A DNA stretch of 64,000 nt from Sternotherus odoratus (lineage: Eukaryota; Chordata; Testudines; Kinosternidae). Under the pieces are notes generated by a model, which saw nothing but the letters and a program-made list of their open reading frames with translations, was not told the DNA's origin and did no database searches. The position numbers were made by a program, and so were the translations under genes. The stretch covers positions 43,092,890 to 43,156,889 of the forward strand of contig JAVMKO010000003.1 in assembly GCA_032164245.1 (NCBI GenBank), written 5' to 3'. Shown here one piece after another: positions 35,941 to 48,345 of the stretch (the first letter of the stretch is position 1; each line of letters begins with the position of its first letter).

Positions 35941-36655
35941 GCATGGAATCTGTTTGGGGACGAATTATGATATGCATATGGAAATATTATAGTATTTACT
36001 GGAACATGCTGAATCAGGCCAGGGGGTTTGCTGGGATGTCTCCCAAGATATTGATTTAGCCCAATAACAATGATTGATAATGACTATTTATTAAGTATTA
36101 GTATGAAATCTGCTTAATAGTGATACATTTACTGTGGCTCGTACCAACTGGTTGACTAGGTGTTAACCAGACATGAATATTCTAATCTCTGATCTATTGA
36201 TACATGGTTGCCAAATACAAATTAAGGGGTCTATTTTCTTGGCTATGAAGAAAATAATAAAATGGTGGCCTGGATCAAGAGTGGTGGGCATCAAGTGATT
36301 TCTGTTATGGATGGCAATTGGAGTAGAATCATAACTACCCCAATTAGAATTGGTGCCCTGTTGTGCTGGGTGCTGTGCAGACTGTCCCAGTCCCAAATAT
36401 CTCGCAATTGAAAAATAAGTATCTTTATGTCATTATAATTGTTTGTTAGCTAATATAATATATGTTACAAACTGGAATGTCTTATCTACTCTTCCATCCA
36501 GGGAGTTACAATACAGTGTATGCAGCTTTGGATTTTGTCTGGGTTTAAGTATCAACGAGATCTGCAAAACTGGTCATTTGAATGAACAATTACCACGATT
36601 GCATATGGTAGTTTGCATTTATCTGTATGTGCGCTGTTTTGTAAACATGAACTTC
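35941..36655. other. Intronic sequence, nothing recognised
   Basis: No supported feature. Confidence 0.4.
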
Positions 36656-36667
36656 TCTGTGCCTCAG

Positions 36668-36790
36668 CTTCATACACATAGACTTTAAGGCCAGAAGGAA
36701 CCATTGCGATCATCTAGACTGACCTGCTGTATTACCCAAGCTATGGAATTCTATCACCAGCAAAATCTGGCTAATGATCCTTCCTTACGT
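36668..36790 (-). mobile_element. CR1 LINE 3' end, antisense
   Basis: ATAGACTTTAAGGCCAGAAG, GAACCATTGCGATCATCTAG and GACCTGCTGTATTACCC are the complement of the CR1 tail. Confidence 0.8.
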
Positions 36791-36852
36791 CAAAGGAGTA
36801 TTTTGCGAGTTAATTAATTAATATTTTCAGACCATGAGATGAAAAACATTAT

Positions 36853-36990
36853 GGCTCTGATGCAGCAAGGTACTTAAGCATGCAGCTAAGTTTCAGCATG
36901 TGAGTAAATCTATTGAAATCAATAGGACTATTCACAGCCATAAAGTTATATGTATATTTAGATACCTTGCTTAACTGAAGCCTACAAAAG
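36853..36990. repeat. Palindromic sauropsid interspersed repeat
   Basis: GATGCAGCAAGGTACTTAAG at the left and ATACCTTGCTTAACTGAAGC at the right are inverted relatives, with an internal GTAAATCTATTGAAATCAAT dyad. It looks like a small non-autonomous DNA element. Confidence 0.55.
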
Positions 36991-36994
36991 GCAA

Positions 36995-38150
36995 AAGCAG
37001 TGGTATGATCATTTTTATTTAATTTACTAAATTAAAAATGTTAGTTCTGGAATGAAACTGTCTCAGACAAAGTTGTCTCAGAGTTAAGGTTACCCTGTTT
37101 GAAGATAATCTATTCAATAGATATTATTTTTGTTGAAGGCAGTGAGTTTGAAATGTTTCATTGTTTGGTTAGATCAATGCAAATCTTGTGTGGTTTAAAA
37201 ACATGGGGCATCTCAAACGCAGAAACACCTCAAACTCAGTATCATTTCAATGTGTGATTCATGTCAAATTTAGGAATGTTTCAAATTCTCATCCATCTAA
37301 CTTTAAATATTTATACTTTTAAAATTCCTAAACTGATTTTTTTTTAAACTTGTCTTGTTCGGTATTTCCTGGAGATTTAAAATCCATGTCTGAGTATTGT
37401 ATGTACTTCCTATGTATAAGCTTACATAAGAAATTCCAAGCTTTGCTCTATTACATTTATTGTATTAATTAATAAATAACTTACAACGAAAAGTGACATA
37501 ATTCAACTCCCACAAAAATCAACTGAAAGTCACCCATTGATTTTAATGGCAGATGGATTGGGCCCAAAGAAACCCTATATTTTAAGGCTCCATATTTCCT
37601 GACTCTGAGTTCTTGATAACTCAGTTTTAACTTTATATTGATGCTATTATTTTTGCATGCATGTATTCTATATATATTTAGAATACTTTAGGGACTTGTA
37701 AGCATTTTGCTGGAAGTCTTTTTGTATCCCTGCACCTGTAAACTAGGTACCCTAGTTACCAACAGGACAGAGCAATAAAAAAAATCCTAAAGTGACCTAA
37801 AAAAATATTCCAGTAAAATAGTTTCTTTATACAGTTTCTTTAAAATGTCATGACTTTAAAGTTTGCTCCTACACCCCTGCAGGGTTAGAAGCAAGTACTG
37901 TGTGTCCAACTGGAAATCTGAGAATCTTCCCTTTACAGAGCTACTGCCTCCAGCCCCGCAGGACTGCGAGGTCATTGGACTTTAAAGCCGTGACATTTTT
38001 AGGTACAGAAAAGATGTTTCAGAGCCAGGATTAAAACTTGCCCATTCTGGACCTCAAGGAGGTGCAATTTGGGGGTAAAGAGGAAGGAAACATTTTTATA
38101 AACAATTAACGTTTTTAAAGGTGTCTGTCTGGAGCTGCTGTAAGGGTAAG
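36995..38150. other. Intronic sequence, nothing recognised
   Basis: AT-rich, with no supported gene or repeat. Confidence 0.4.
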
Positions 38151-38155
38151 TCCCA

Positions 38156-39180
38156 GGGGAGATTCTGTGGCAGATTTCTATTACCAATCTGCCCGGGCCT
38201 CAGTTGATCAGGCTAAGACCGCAGGATCATAGGGGCGGAGATGAAGAGAACACACCATGTGACTAAATTTTAAAGCTTTATTAAGAAAATAATAAAAAAG
38301 ACAGCGGTGAATGTGGGAACTGCTTCCACATCACTCAAAGGAAGAAAGAAGCATTAGTGCTCAAACCCGGACCCACTTTCATACTCACAGACACGCTGCC
38401 CCAGGCTGGCAAGGCCTGGGAGTAGGAGAGACAGAGAGATGGGTGGATGGGAGGTTATCCTGTGCACAGGTTGTCCAGAGCTCCGCTTCCAAAAAAGATC
38501 TCCAAGTTACTCCAGCTCTCAGGAGGGTTTTAAGTCCTGGGCTCCTTTGGGGCATTTTCGTCCAGGTTCCTCTGTTCCAGATGTTCTTTGTACCAGTCTA
38601 AACAGGCTTGCTCTGGCCTCCTCAGTTTCACACACCAGCTGCAGGGTCGCAAAGGCAGACTGTTGAGTCTCACTGGGTGGCCAACCTTCACAAATGTGTA
38701 AACTCAGTCCTGCAACTTGTTTTGCTTGTGTCTTTATTTTTCACAGCCAGTTTTTTTGGTGCTTGGCATGCAAAGAGTACATCTGTGTCGATTCTTGACC
38801 TTGAGCTGCTCTGCGTTCTCTCTTTATCTCTAGGCCAAGCTGGCTTTTCAAATTAGCCCATTCTCTGCTCTTTTCTTCTTCTCCCCCCTCTCTTGGTCTC
38901 TCAGAACCTGTAAAGGAAACTTCCATTCCCATTCACACCTTTAACTTTTCCCGAAATCCTTTGCAATGCCTGCAACAGCATTACAATGTACAATGATGAT
39001 ATCCCTCCCACACACACAGAACTTGAGGAAGGGGGCCATTGGAGCATGACATTAGTTTAGTGGCTCATGAGCTGGAGAGGCACAGATGCATTCATCACAT
39101 GGCCTAGCAATTTAACACATAGATAATGCTGCCATGTATGGGGTATATAACATACAGATCACATGTAGATACATCCTACA
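38156..39180 (-). mobile_element. Probable solo LTR, boundaries tentative
   Basis: A GC-richer block resembling the other minus-oriented LTRs (GCTTTATTAAGAAAATAA near 38272, like TTTAATAAAG in the LTRs at 9999 and 44395). TCCCAG occurs at 38151-38156 and 39181-39186, and the right end reads CATCCTACA, giving about 1025 bp. The left end lacks the expected TG. An alternative pair, GCTGC at 38134-38138 and 38638-38642 with TGTAAGGG...CACACCA between, would give a 499-bp element. I cannot decide between them by eye. Confidence 0.45.
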
Positions 39181-39420
39181 TCCCAGAAAAACCCTCTGTG
39201 GCACTATCCTTTCCTGAGCTCCCATTGTAATGGTAGAGCTCTGTACCAGTCTCTCTGCACGGCTGTGACGTAATGTCAGAGTGTGGTGCTGGATTAATGA
39301 CTTTGCCTACCAGTGAAATTCAGCCACTCTTAGGGAAAATATTACAAGTATATTACAAAGCACCCAACACAACAGCTCAGCAAATGAAGAGAAGATGCAT
39401 CTAATTGAGAGCATCAGGTT

Positions 39421-39535
39421 GGATTTTCAAAAATGCTGAGTGTTGGCATCAATTTGCTCCTGCTAAACTCAGTGATAAAATTCCTCTGGATTTCATTGGG
39501 AGTTGGGCTGTCACTGAGTGCTTTTGAAAATTCCA
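39421..39535. repeat. Palindromic TTTTCAAAA-TGCTGAGT repeat
   Basis: ATTTTCAAAAATGCTGAGTG at the left matches the inverse of CACTGAGTGCTTTTGAAAAT at the right. The same family occurs at 51854-51966. Confidence 0.7.
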
Positions 39536-39595
39536 TCCCTGATTTATAAAATCAAAGAATCAGGAAATGCTTTACTTACAACAGTGAAACTATTA

Positions 39596-40904
39596 GGCCC
39601 AGATCCACAAAGAAACTGAGATGTTGCAATGCCTAGGGCCACTTACTTTGGTATAACGATGTCTCTCTGGGTGTGAAAAATCCACACCACTGACCTTAAT
39701 CTCCCTCCCATGTAGACAATGATATGTCGGTGGGAGAGCTTCTCCCACTGACATAGCTACTGCGTCTGGCAGAGGCAGAATTATTAAGCCGATGGGAGAG
39801 CTCTCTGACCTGCCCTTACTTTTAGGTGCATAACCAGCCAATGGAATCCACAAACCCTGAGTTAAATACCTATGCTCCCTATATAATGCTTGGGGAGAGA
39901 GAAGTGCTTGAGAATGGGATCCACAAAAGCCAGCATGTTAGGCGTAGAGCCACCTAAACTAGCCAATAGCAGAGACCAAGGAGAGAGGTGTTCACAAAAA
40001 CCTGTTAAATGTTTACAAAACTGTTTCCTCTTTTCTCTGCCATGGTGGACTTTCTTCCCCAAAATTACACCACCCCCTTGTGGTGTTAGGTACCTTGGTC
40101 CAATCTGGTGGGAGGTGCTGGTCTGTATGTGGATTCCATAGCCAGAAAGCCCTCTCCTAGAGTCAGACATATTAGGCACGTAAGTCCACATGTAACATTT
40201 GTGGGAGGAGTAAGGGAGGCTGTATTTCAACCTTTAGCCCAGTGGTTAGGATGTAAGAGATCCTGGTTCAATTTGCCCCTCTGCCTGATGAGGTTCAAAT
40301 TCCTTTGAAAACATGTCCCATCTCTCAGTTGAGTTCCCTACTCACTGGTCTATAGATATATTTATACTAGTTCCCTGGTCCAATGCCTATTTAATTATAT
40401 AAAGAAAGTGGAACAGCTTCAACAAGAGAGAATGAAAACAACCCACATCTGAGGCACTAACCTAAGAAATGGTGCAGACCTGTTTAAATCTCTTCTCCAC
40501 GTCAGGCAGAGGAGGGAATTGAACTTGGCTTTTCCCCATCTTGGCTGAGTCCCCTTATCACTGGGTTAAAAGTTACAAGGAAAGCGGCCTTCCCCTTAAC
40601 TATTTTGTGTGGAGTTGAGCGTCTTTAAAGCTAATGAATCAGGCCTTGGAGACAAGGTATATGTTGCCCTATCTAACTTCACCTGGTTTGAGGATCACAC
40701 TGAGGTCAGGCATGAGGTAACTATCGGTGAGTGGTCTCAGAAGCAGAAACACAGGTTACTGGGGGACTTTTACAATGCAAATTTAGATACCAAGTGGTTT
40801 TAGATGCCTACAGGGCTAGGTGACAGCTGAGCTGGCATTTTGTGTATCACAGTGGTATCTAAATCAAGGATTAAAGTACCTAAGTCCTTTTGTGGATCTG
40901 AGCC
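39596..40904. mobile_element. PIF/Harbinger-like element, 1309 bp, TTA target duplication
   Basis: Terminal inverted repeats GGCCCAGATCCACAAAG and CTTTTGTGGATCTGAGCC are flanked by TTA at 39593-39595 and 40905-40907. A 3-bp TTA/TAA duplication is characteristic of PIF/Harbinger. The interior has subterminal copies of the GATCCACAAA end motif (ATGGGATCCACAAAAGCC near 39913; GTATGTGGATTCCATAGC near 40125), a nested GTCTACACT-type piece around 39640-39810, and inverted text such as CAGTGGTTAGGATG/CACTGGGTT. No transposase frame. Confidence 0.75.
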
Positions 40905-41061
40905 TTACTGCTATGCATTAAAGGCTTCATTCTGATCCTGTATTTCCAAACGTGTGCTAGAAAGTTAATCTGTGTCTCCAGGGACTAAGAGCAGTATTGT
41001 CCTTCAGGAAGCATGCTCCGATCAAATATAGATGTCCACAGTGCATAGGCTGAAAGAGCAC

Positions 41062-41739
41062 TGTGATGGTCTTCGCTCATGCAGAGCGTTGCCTACTGGT
41101 CAGTGCTGAGTCCCTTCAAATTGCAGTGGGGGCAATTGGTAGGGGAGCCTGGGCACTCCCACTCCACCATGCTCTGGCCTAGAGCCCTGTGAAGGCTATC
41201 AAAGGTCTGACAGCCAGGAGCTCCTTCAGGCTGCCCTTCCTGGGTCACTTCTTACCATTCCATAAATGTCCAAAGTTCACCTTTTGTGGCAGGGGGTCAC
41301 CACTTAGCACCTCCTTGTGGCTGTGTGTGGCGTTGTAGCTTCCTCTCTCTGAGGACAACAGCGGCTGCCTTCTCCTGTGGCTTGATCCTTGGCTTCTCTC
41401 TTCCCTGCCAGGGTAGTCCCTAAACAAAACAAGGGGAAATTAATGCAAAAAAGTGAGTCCATGTGGAGGAGGGAGGGAATGTCTTGCTCTCGGGGTGTAG
41501 CTGAAGCACATCCTCCCTTCCCTCAGTTCTTGTAGGGAGAGATCCTGCCTTTCCTCAGGAGCTGCATGTTGTAGATCTGCTCTCTTCCCTGGTCTGCTGC
41601 CAAGTGAGCTGTTCTTCTTCCTTTTCCCTCCTCCTCCAGTCTTTGCAATCTTGCAGGTGAAATAGGGTGGGGCTAGCTGAGCCCAGAGCAGCTCCTTAAC
41701 CCGTTGTTGCCCTGTGTGGGGTTTGTATATCCCATCACA
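41062..41739 (-). mobile_element. Solo LTR, 678 bp, 5-bp TSD AGCAC
   Basis: Begins TGTGATGGTCTTCG, ends TATCCCATCACA (inverted TGTGATGG/CCATCACA), with AGCAC at 41057-41061 and 41740-41744. Orientation is probably minus by analogy with its relatives. No second LTR or internal region. Confidence 0.87.
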
Positions 41740-41744
41740 AGCAC

Positions 41745-43415
41745 CAAAATGAGGTATGATTGGACTTAAAGTGAAAGTTTTGAGACCTGCACAATAGTTA
41801 TTTGGAAACTCCCATCTGAAAATAATATACCAGGAGAACATTTCATGTGCTTCATACAATCCCTAGCCTCCTTGGAAAAAAAATACACATTAGCCTCCTG
41901 TGATGCATAGACAATAGAAAGAGGTCTGTTTATCTGAGGGGTTTTTTTAGATATAATTGAGCTGTCTCATTGATCAAAATATAGTGCCAGATTCTGATGT
42001 GAGTTACCTTGATGCAACTCTTTTTTTAATTCAGTAGGCCCACACAATGATTTGTGGCACTCCCTGGGACACTCTGTGTACACAGACAATGAATGCATTA
42101 TGCTCTTCATTATTTAGGTTCTGGGAACTAAATCTTGGATAATAAACTTCCTGTATTAAGAAATCCAAATATAATTTAAGTAACCTATCATAAATTAATT
42201 GTATTCTTCATGTTATTGCACTTTTCAAAATGTCATGTATCATGAGGATGTAAATACTTTCACAGGACGTAAGAAGAGGTTGCAGCAGTTTCTATTTGTA
42301 GCATTATGTCTCGCTGAAGTGAAAGGTATATCAGACTTTGAATTTTCAGCTGAAAGGCCACATTTAAGCAGCCAATCACAGACAAAAAGCGAACTTGTGA
42401 TAGGCCTTTCACTTCACTGAGAAAAGCTGACCCCATGCCATAAACTGCATAACGTTACTATATATATATTGGTCAGGCGCACAATATTGTCAGGTGCTGT
42501 ATACTTTGAAGTTGCAGAAATCACACGTAGGATATGAAAGTTGGGCATAAATAGTTCTGCTATTGTTATAAACAAGAAGAAACCTAGCTGTCCATCTTTA
42601 TTTTGCCCCTCACTCACAATGTGACCATGGGGAAGATGCTTAACTTCCCTGAGTCTCTTCTTCAAAGTGAAGCTAATACAACTTACCCACCTTTGTACCG
42701 TTCTTTGCTGTCTTCTGATGAAAGGTGCTAGATAATGTAAGTGAAATTATTATTATTAATTATTTTGAGCTAAATGTTTGCCAGTCCTTCTGCAGCTGCA
42801 TACTTGTGAGGCAAGAGGAGTAAAGCCCACAGAAGGGATGCCCAGAATCACAATACCTGCACCCCAGGAAGTAATGGGCTGTTACTGAGTTGCTTCCCTC
42901 AGAAGCACCTCTCTAAAAGGGAGGCAAGAAAAGGAGAAAAGCAAGTGGGGCATTAGCATTACCCTTTACATACTGGTCAGAGGGGCTTGTCGGCTATAGA
43001 GCTGCAGGGAAAAGCTGCCTCTTTACACTCTGTCTAGACTAGGAAAATGAAGTGTATTTAGCCAACATATTAGCTGATAAGTTAATTTAGACATTTCTGA
43101 TATCACCAATTATCCAGTATAGACAAAGACAGTTGTGTTTAACCATACTTGTTGAGGTCAACCAAGAGGTTCTCCTCTAGAATTTATCATGATCAGCTAA
43201 TACATTTTTAAACTACCACCATTCTCTAAAGTAGATGCTATGTGGGGTTGAATAATGTCTCAACATATTAGCTAGTATGTTTGCTAATCATATTTCATTT
43301 TCTCAGTCTAGATAGGGCCTTAAAAGGAAATGAGAGATTATTACTGTGCTACACTACACCTGTCCTCTGCTAACATAGTCCCATTTTTGACCTTATGACA
43401 GTGGCAGCAACAATA
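41745..43415. other. Intronic sequence with a MIR remnant
   Basis: Nothing coding. One MIR-like stretch is given at 42598. The rest is unassigned. Confidence 0.4.
42598..42750 (+). mobile_element. MIR-like SINE, worn
   Basis: CACTCACAATGTGACCATGG, GGAAGATGCTTAACTTCCCT, GAGTCTCTTCTTC and a tail GAAAGGTGCTAGATAATGTA follow MIR in order. Confidence 0.6.
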
Positions 43416-43417
43416 AA

Positions 43418-43600
43418 GGTATGTCTACACTACAACAACTATAGCAGCAGTGCTGAACCATAGTGTAGACACTTACTACATCCATGGAAGGGTTTTCCCA
43501 TCAATTGTAGTTTATCCACCCCGCTAAGAATTCTTCCCTCCACCTAGCTATATCCACAGTGGGGGTCAGGTCAACATAACTATTGAGCAATTTACATAGG
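43418..43600. mobile_element. GTCTACACTAC-type MITE, partial
   Basis: AAAGGTATGTCTACACTACA then AACTATAGCAGCAGTGCTGA and TAGTGTAGACACTTAC. It shares the TCTACACTAC end with the 1421 and 4495 elements. Confidence 0.5.
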
Positions 43601-43780
43601 TGTTAGTGATGCCCTGCTTAAGTGATATCAGGGCTGGGTCTGTCCCTGTCTCTGAGAATCCATCTCCCCCTGATGCTGAGCAGAACTCTGGCACATGAGA
43701 GAATCTGCTCTAAATATACATTTATTTGGCTTTGTGATCAGTGAGGTATTTTGTCTCCTGTTTAAAAACTGTAAAGTGTT

Positions 43781-44394
43781 ATATTCATAGATTTGAAGGC
43801 CAGAAGTAACTATTGTGGTTACTAAGTCTGATCTCCTAAACAACACCAGCCATGGAAGTTCCCCCCAAAAATTCCTAGAGCATACCTTTTTGAAAAACAT
43901 CCAATCTTGATTTTAAAAATTGTCATTGATGGAGAATCTACCATGACCCTGGGTAAGTTGTTCCAGTGGTTAATTACCCTCAACAATAAAAATGTATGGA
44001 GTATGTTATACTTTACTCTACCAGACTTCATTATTAACTATTTGTTCCCCATGTAGATACTTACAGACTATAATCAAGTCACCCCTTAAACTTCTCTAAC
44101 CAAAACTGAATAGATTGAGCTCCTAAAGCCTATCACTATAAGGTATGTATTCTAATTCTTTAATCATTTTCATGGATCTTCTCTGAATCCTCTCCAATTT
44201 ATCAACATCCTTCTTGAATTGTAAACACCAGAACAGGGTACAGTATTCATGCAGCTGTCGCATTGGTGCCAAATACAGAGGTAAAATAACTTCGCTAGTC
44301 CTACTCAAGATTCCCCTGTTTATGCATCCAAGCATTGCATTAGCCCTTTAGGCTACTGGGAGTTTATGTTCAGCTGATTATCCCCTACTGCCCC
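43781..44394 (-). mobile_element. CR1 LINE, antisense, interrupted by an LTR
   Basis: Complement of the CR1 3' part: TTCATAGATTTGAAGGCCAG, TGATGGAGAATCTACCATGA, GATCTTCTCTGAATCCTCTC and TATGCATCCAAGCATTGCAT. It stops at the LTR at 44395, and I could not follow it convincingly beyond 45368. Confidence 0.87.
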
Positions 44395-45362
44395 TGTAAG
44401 AGGGGGTACCCCAGCCTTTATGCTCCTGAGTAGAAAGGCTGGGCCTCTTCTTTGCCAGACCAACAGTCCTTCTCCCCCCACACCCCCACTTTGCCAGTTG
44501 GGGTTTTGGGGGTTACCAATCGCTGCCACCAATCAAGTATACTTCCAAAACCTTGGAGGGGCCCCCGATCTTCCCCACCCCAACTTTGTCCCCCTCCCTG
44601 GGTTTCAAAGTCAGATACCTGAAGGCTGCTTTCCTCCACCCTCTGTCTCTCTGTACCTGAGAGCCAGACACCTGGAGACTGCTCCCCTTCCTTAACCCTG
44701 TCTCTCTGTACCTGAGAGGCAGACACCTGGAGACTGCTTCCCTTCACCCTCCCCGGCGGAAGGCAGACTTCCCTGAACCCTGACTCTGTCTTCCTCCCTG
44801 GATGCTAAAGTCAGATACCTGGGGGCTATGCACCTCCCCCTACCTCTTCTCTTCTCAGTGAAGAGAGAAAAACCTTAAGGAAAATAAATCAGACGGTTTA
44901 TAACTAGAAAATTTAATAAAGAAAAAGGTTAAAGCAGACATACAAACACTTTACATTTGGGGTTTCCCACTTTCTTCTGAAAAGGAAAGAACACCCCAAA
45001 AGGCACGGCTTAATAGAATCAAAATCACTTACATCCGCTAAGTAGAAGTATCAGAAAAAGGTAGAACCATCTTTATAGCCAAAGATGGTCTAGAACCCTT
45101 GCCAGCTACCTTGGAAAGCCTCCTGCCTCATGTGCAGCCAAGATGGAACACACCTGGCCCTTGCCTCCTCCCTGGAGACCAGCCAAGATGGAACTGACTG
45201 TTTTGCTCCTTCCTTCTTCCTGGGCTGGAGGCTCCTCCCTCCCTCATGGCAGAGAAACTCCCACGTCACCTGTCTCAGACAACATAGCCCCCACCCAGGC
45301 AAGGCACACTGTATTAGATAACATAGCCCAACCCAGGCAAGGCACCCTCCATACTTATGACA
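44395..45362 (-). mobile_element. Solo LTR, 968 bp, 5-bp TSD GCCCC
   Basis: Begins TGTAAGAGGGGG, ends ATACTTATGACA, flanked by GCCCC at 44390-44394 and 45363-45367. The minus strand has TTGGCTATAAAGATGG near 45075 as a TATA box. CAGACACCTGGAGACTGCT occurs twice as an internal direct repeat near 44670 and 44720. No internal retroviral genes. Confidence 0.87.
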
Positions 45363-45367
45363 GCCCC

Positions 45368-46065
45368 AAATAAACAAAAGATATATTGCTGCACTGTTTA
45401 CTTGATATTATAAACAGAAAAAAATCAGGGAATGAAATGAAACATAATTCACACATTTCATACACTTTTCATGTGGCATACAATTTAGCATTATATACCC
45501 AGTGGTGTCAGACACATTAGCCTGCTTGATGTATTCATATGGTCCATGAGGCATAGTCCGCATCAGCAGTATCTAAGCTTTTATTTTTAAAAAGAAAGTT
45601 TCTTGCCCTTTTGGTTGTGAACCAAGTGTCACCAAAGTATTGTCATCTTCCTGAGTCTGCAGACCTCCTGAAATAATGACTCTGAACTTCAACCTCTGTG
45701 AATCCCATAAAAGTGTTAACTCTAAAACCTAATGATTATGATGCCATTATAATTATCATTCTTTAGAACAGACAGAACTGACCCCTAACACACATTGCTC
45801 ACGTATGTCTTGATCCAACTCCCATTGAAGTGAGTGCAATTCTTCCCAATGACTTCAAGAAGGGAGTTTGAATCAAGCTGTAAAGGAACTACCATCACCT
45901 AACAATAATAACACTATTCTGCCCTTCACTCTGCTCCCACTCCAGTTCCATTCACATTTATCCCCCTCCATGCTGTGCATATCTGGACTCAAAATGTTTA
46001 ATAATATAACAGTTACATGATTTTATTGCTCCTCTCCTTGTCATTTGGAAGAAAACATCAGGAAA
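45368..46065. other. Intronic sequence, nothing firm
   Basis: A small inverted pair (TTGATCCAACTCCCATTGAA near 45811 and GGGAGTTTGAATCAAGC near 45863) suggests a short palindromic repeat. Otherwise unassigned. Confidence 0.4.
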
Positions 46066-46073
46066 AGCTACTG

Positions 46074-46272
46074 CAGGGGTTCTTAAACTGGGGGGTTGGG
46101 ACCCCTCAGGAGGGTGAGGTTATTAGATGGGGGGTCATGAGCTGTCAGTCTCCACCCCAGCTTTTACAGTGGTGTTAAATATATTTAAAAGTGTTTTAAT
46201 TTATAAGGAAGGTCACACTCAGAGGCTTGCTATGTGAAAGGGGTCACCAGTACAAAAGTTAGAGAATCACTG
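46074..46272. mobile_element. Short hAT MITE, 199 bp, perfect 8-bp TSD AGCTACTG
   Basis: Ends CAGGGGTTCTTAAACT and AGTTAGAGAATCACTG are inverted. AGCTACTG is duplicated at 46066-46073 and 46273-46280. The GGGACCCCTCAGGAGG core resembles Charlie/MER5-type hAT MITEs of vertebrates. Confidence 0.92.
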
Positions 46273-46649
46273 AGCTACTGCAATTCTGCAGTCTTAGACA
46301 AACCCTCCGTTTTTAATTTCCACAAAGAACCTCTGACCTCGACTTTTTCAGTCCCTGACAATATGCTCTTTAACGAGGTGTCTTATTGCTATGTATATTT
46401 GTAAATAATGGTAACATTTAACAGATTGCTCAGGTGGGTCACAGGGAAAATATGAGTTTTCAAAGTTTCTCCTAGCTCATAATAAATCTGTACAAATTAC
46501 TTATGTAATCTGAGCAAATGATTACCAAAGAATATGCCTATTTTGTGAAGAGTAAAGCTAATAAAAATGATCATAAAACTCTGAACACAGGAACGCGTGT
46601 ATAAACTGGTCATGAATACTTTCATGAGATCTAATCATGAATAAATATA

Positions 46650-46855
46650 AGCTAGAAGTTAGAAGGTTTCTAAACATCAAAGGAATGAGGTTCTGGAACA
46701 CCTTTCCAATAGGAATACTGGGGGCTAAAAACTTAACTAGTTTAAAGATGGAACTTGATATACTTATGAAAGGAATTATATGAAGTGGTTACCTATGATA
46801 GCAGGGAACTGGACTCAGAGACTCAGATGATTCCTTGCAATCCTATGTCCTATTT
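46650..46855 (+). mobile_element. CR1 LINE 3' fragment
   Basis: TAGAAGGTTTCTAAACATCA, GAGGTTCTGGAACACCTTTC, CTAGTTTAAAGATGGAACTT and TATATGAAGTGGTTACCTAT match the CR1 tail in order. Confidence 0.75.
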
Positions 46856-47285
46856 TCCCATGAACACTGTATTATTAATGTGTTGCCCTAATATTTTTGC
46901 CTTCTACTGAATATCTTGTAATGCTACCCTATAACGTTACTTTAATTCATGTGTTATTTCTATCACAACTGAAATACTACTAAACTCAACACTGAAAATA
47001 TAAATAAGAACAGGTTCCTTTTAACGTAGCACAATCCTTTACATGACTATTATTGTTTGCCACAAAGGTTAGAAATAACAGGCAAAATCTCTGTCATAAA
47101 ATGAGTCTCCCGGCATCAACATAGTTAGAGAGTACTTGTTTACAAAATAGTAAGGTGATCTCTCTGTAGCTTGATTCTTCACCACTATATTGAGTATTAT
47201 CAGGTATTTTATATACTCTGCTTTTCACTCTCAACAAACATACCCAAACTGTTTTATAACAGAAGTAGCATTCGGAACAGAGAAA
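46856..47285. other. Intronic sequence, nothing recognised
   Basis: AT-rich and unassigned. Confidence 0.4.
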
Positions 47286-47287
47286 AA

Positions 47288-47404
47288 TGACTTAGTTAAG
47301 GATCGGATGACTTAGTTGGGTCTTGGTCCTGCTTTGAGCATGGGGTTGGACTAGATGACCTCCTCAGGTCCCTTCCAACCCTGATATTCTATGATTCTAT
47401 GATA
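47288..47404 (+). mobile_element. CR1 LINE 3' terminus with ATTCTATG octamer repeats
   Basis: GGTTGGACTAGATGACCTCC, AGGTCCCTTCCAACCCTGAT then ATTCTATGATTCTATGAT. The octamer repeat is the hallmark 3' end of bird, crocodilian and turtle CR1. Confidence 0.95.
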
Positions 47405-47506
47405 ATGACCAATACTCTCAGGTCCATATCATCTCATCATGTCGAGAAAACAATAGGAAGCAGGAAAGAGGATAAGAAATTATTCTCTGGAATTGGCAAT
47501 AAAGCT

Positions 47507-47588
47507 GGTCAAAAAACACTTAATTTTGAAAATTTTCCACAGAAACAAAGACAATTTTTTACAAATATTTTCCTTCTTTTTGACCAAC
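47507..47588. repeat. AT-rich palindromic repeat (CTGGTCAAAAAA ends)
   Basis: GCTGGTCAAAAAA at the left and TTTTTGACCA at the right are inverted around an A/T-rich middle. Confidence 0.65.
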
Positions 47589-47894
47589 ACTAATTTCTTT
47601 GCAATCATTCCCTCAGGGGAGACTGTTTGGGAAGGAATGGAGTTGAAAGGAAGTGCAGCCTTCCACCACTGTTTATCCTGCAGTACCAAAGGGAAAGGAA
47701 ACCTTAGATCTCACAAGTAGAGCGAGGCCATCCCATGTTGCCGTCGTCCCCTTGGCATCATGCATGTAGCAGAAAGGCATAGAATTAACTCCTGATCAAC
47801 TTTCTACAGGGAAGTCTATATGGTTAGTCAGAGATAAAGCCATGGAAAGTAGTTAGTCTTCTGCTCTGATGTTTCTGTTACCCAAATTTATGTC

Positions 47895-48345
47895 AGGTTT
47901 CACAGTGGTAGCCATGTTAGTCCATTTCAGCAAAAACAATAAGGAATCCTTGTGGCAACTTAGAGCCTAACAAATGTACTTGGGCATAAGCTTTCAAGGG
48001 CTAAAACCCACTTCATCATATGCACGGAGTGGAAAATACAATAGGCAGATATAAATACACCGCAGATGAAAAGATGGGAGTTGCCTTACCAAGTGGGAGG
48101 TCAGTGCTAACTAGCCAATTAAATTAAAGTGGAAGTGGCACAACAGTTGACAAGAAGGGGTGAATTCCAAGAGAGGAAAAATCACTTTTGTCGTACTAAT
48201 GAGGCCAATGTAATGAAGGTGGCCCATTTCAAACAGTTGACAAGAAAGTGTGAGTATCAGCAGATGGAAATTAGATTTTGTAGTGAATAAAGACTGGGAG
48301 TGGATGGGTCACTAGAAAAATGAATTTCCCCTGCTGATACTCCCA
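47895..48345 (+). repeat. Sauropsid interspersed repeat (TTAGTCCATTTC...CTTAGAGCCTAACAAAT)
   Basis: Contains GTAGCCATGTTAGTCCATTT, CTTGTGGCAACTTAGAGCCT, GGGCATAAGCTTTCAAGGGC, AACCCACTTCATCATATGCA and two copies of CAGTTGACAAGAA. I recognise this as a common turtle/crocodilian repeat but cannot assign its class. Confidence 0.6.

Noticed and set aside
38139..38637. Alternative 499-bp LTR flanked by GCTGC
   Set aside because: The pentamer is common by chance and the predicted upstream promoter part would be only about 100 bp. The longer TCCCAG-flanked element is preferred, though neither is certain.
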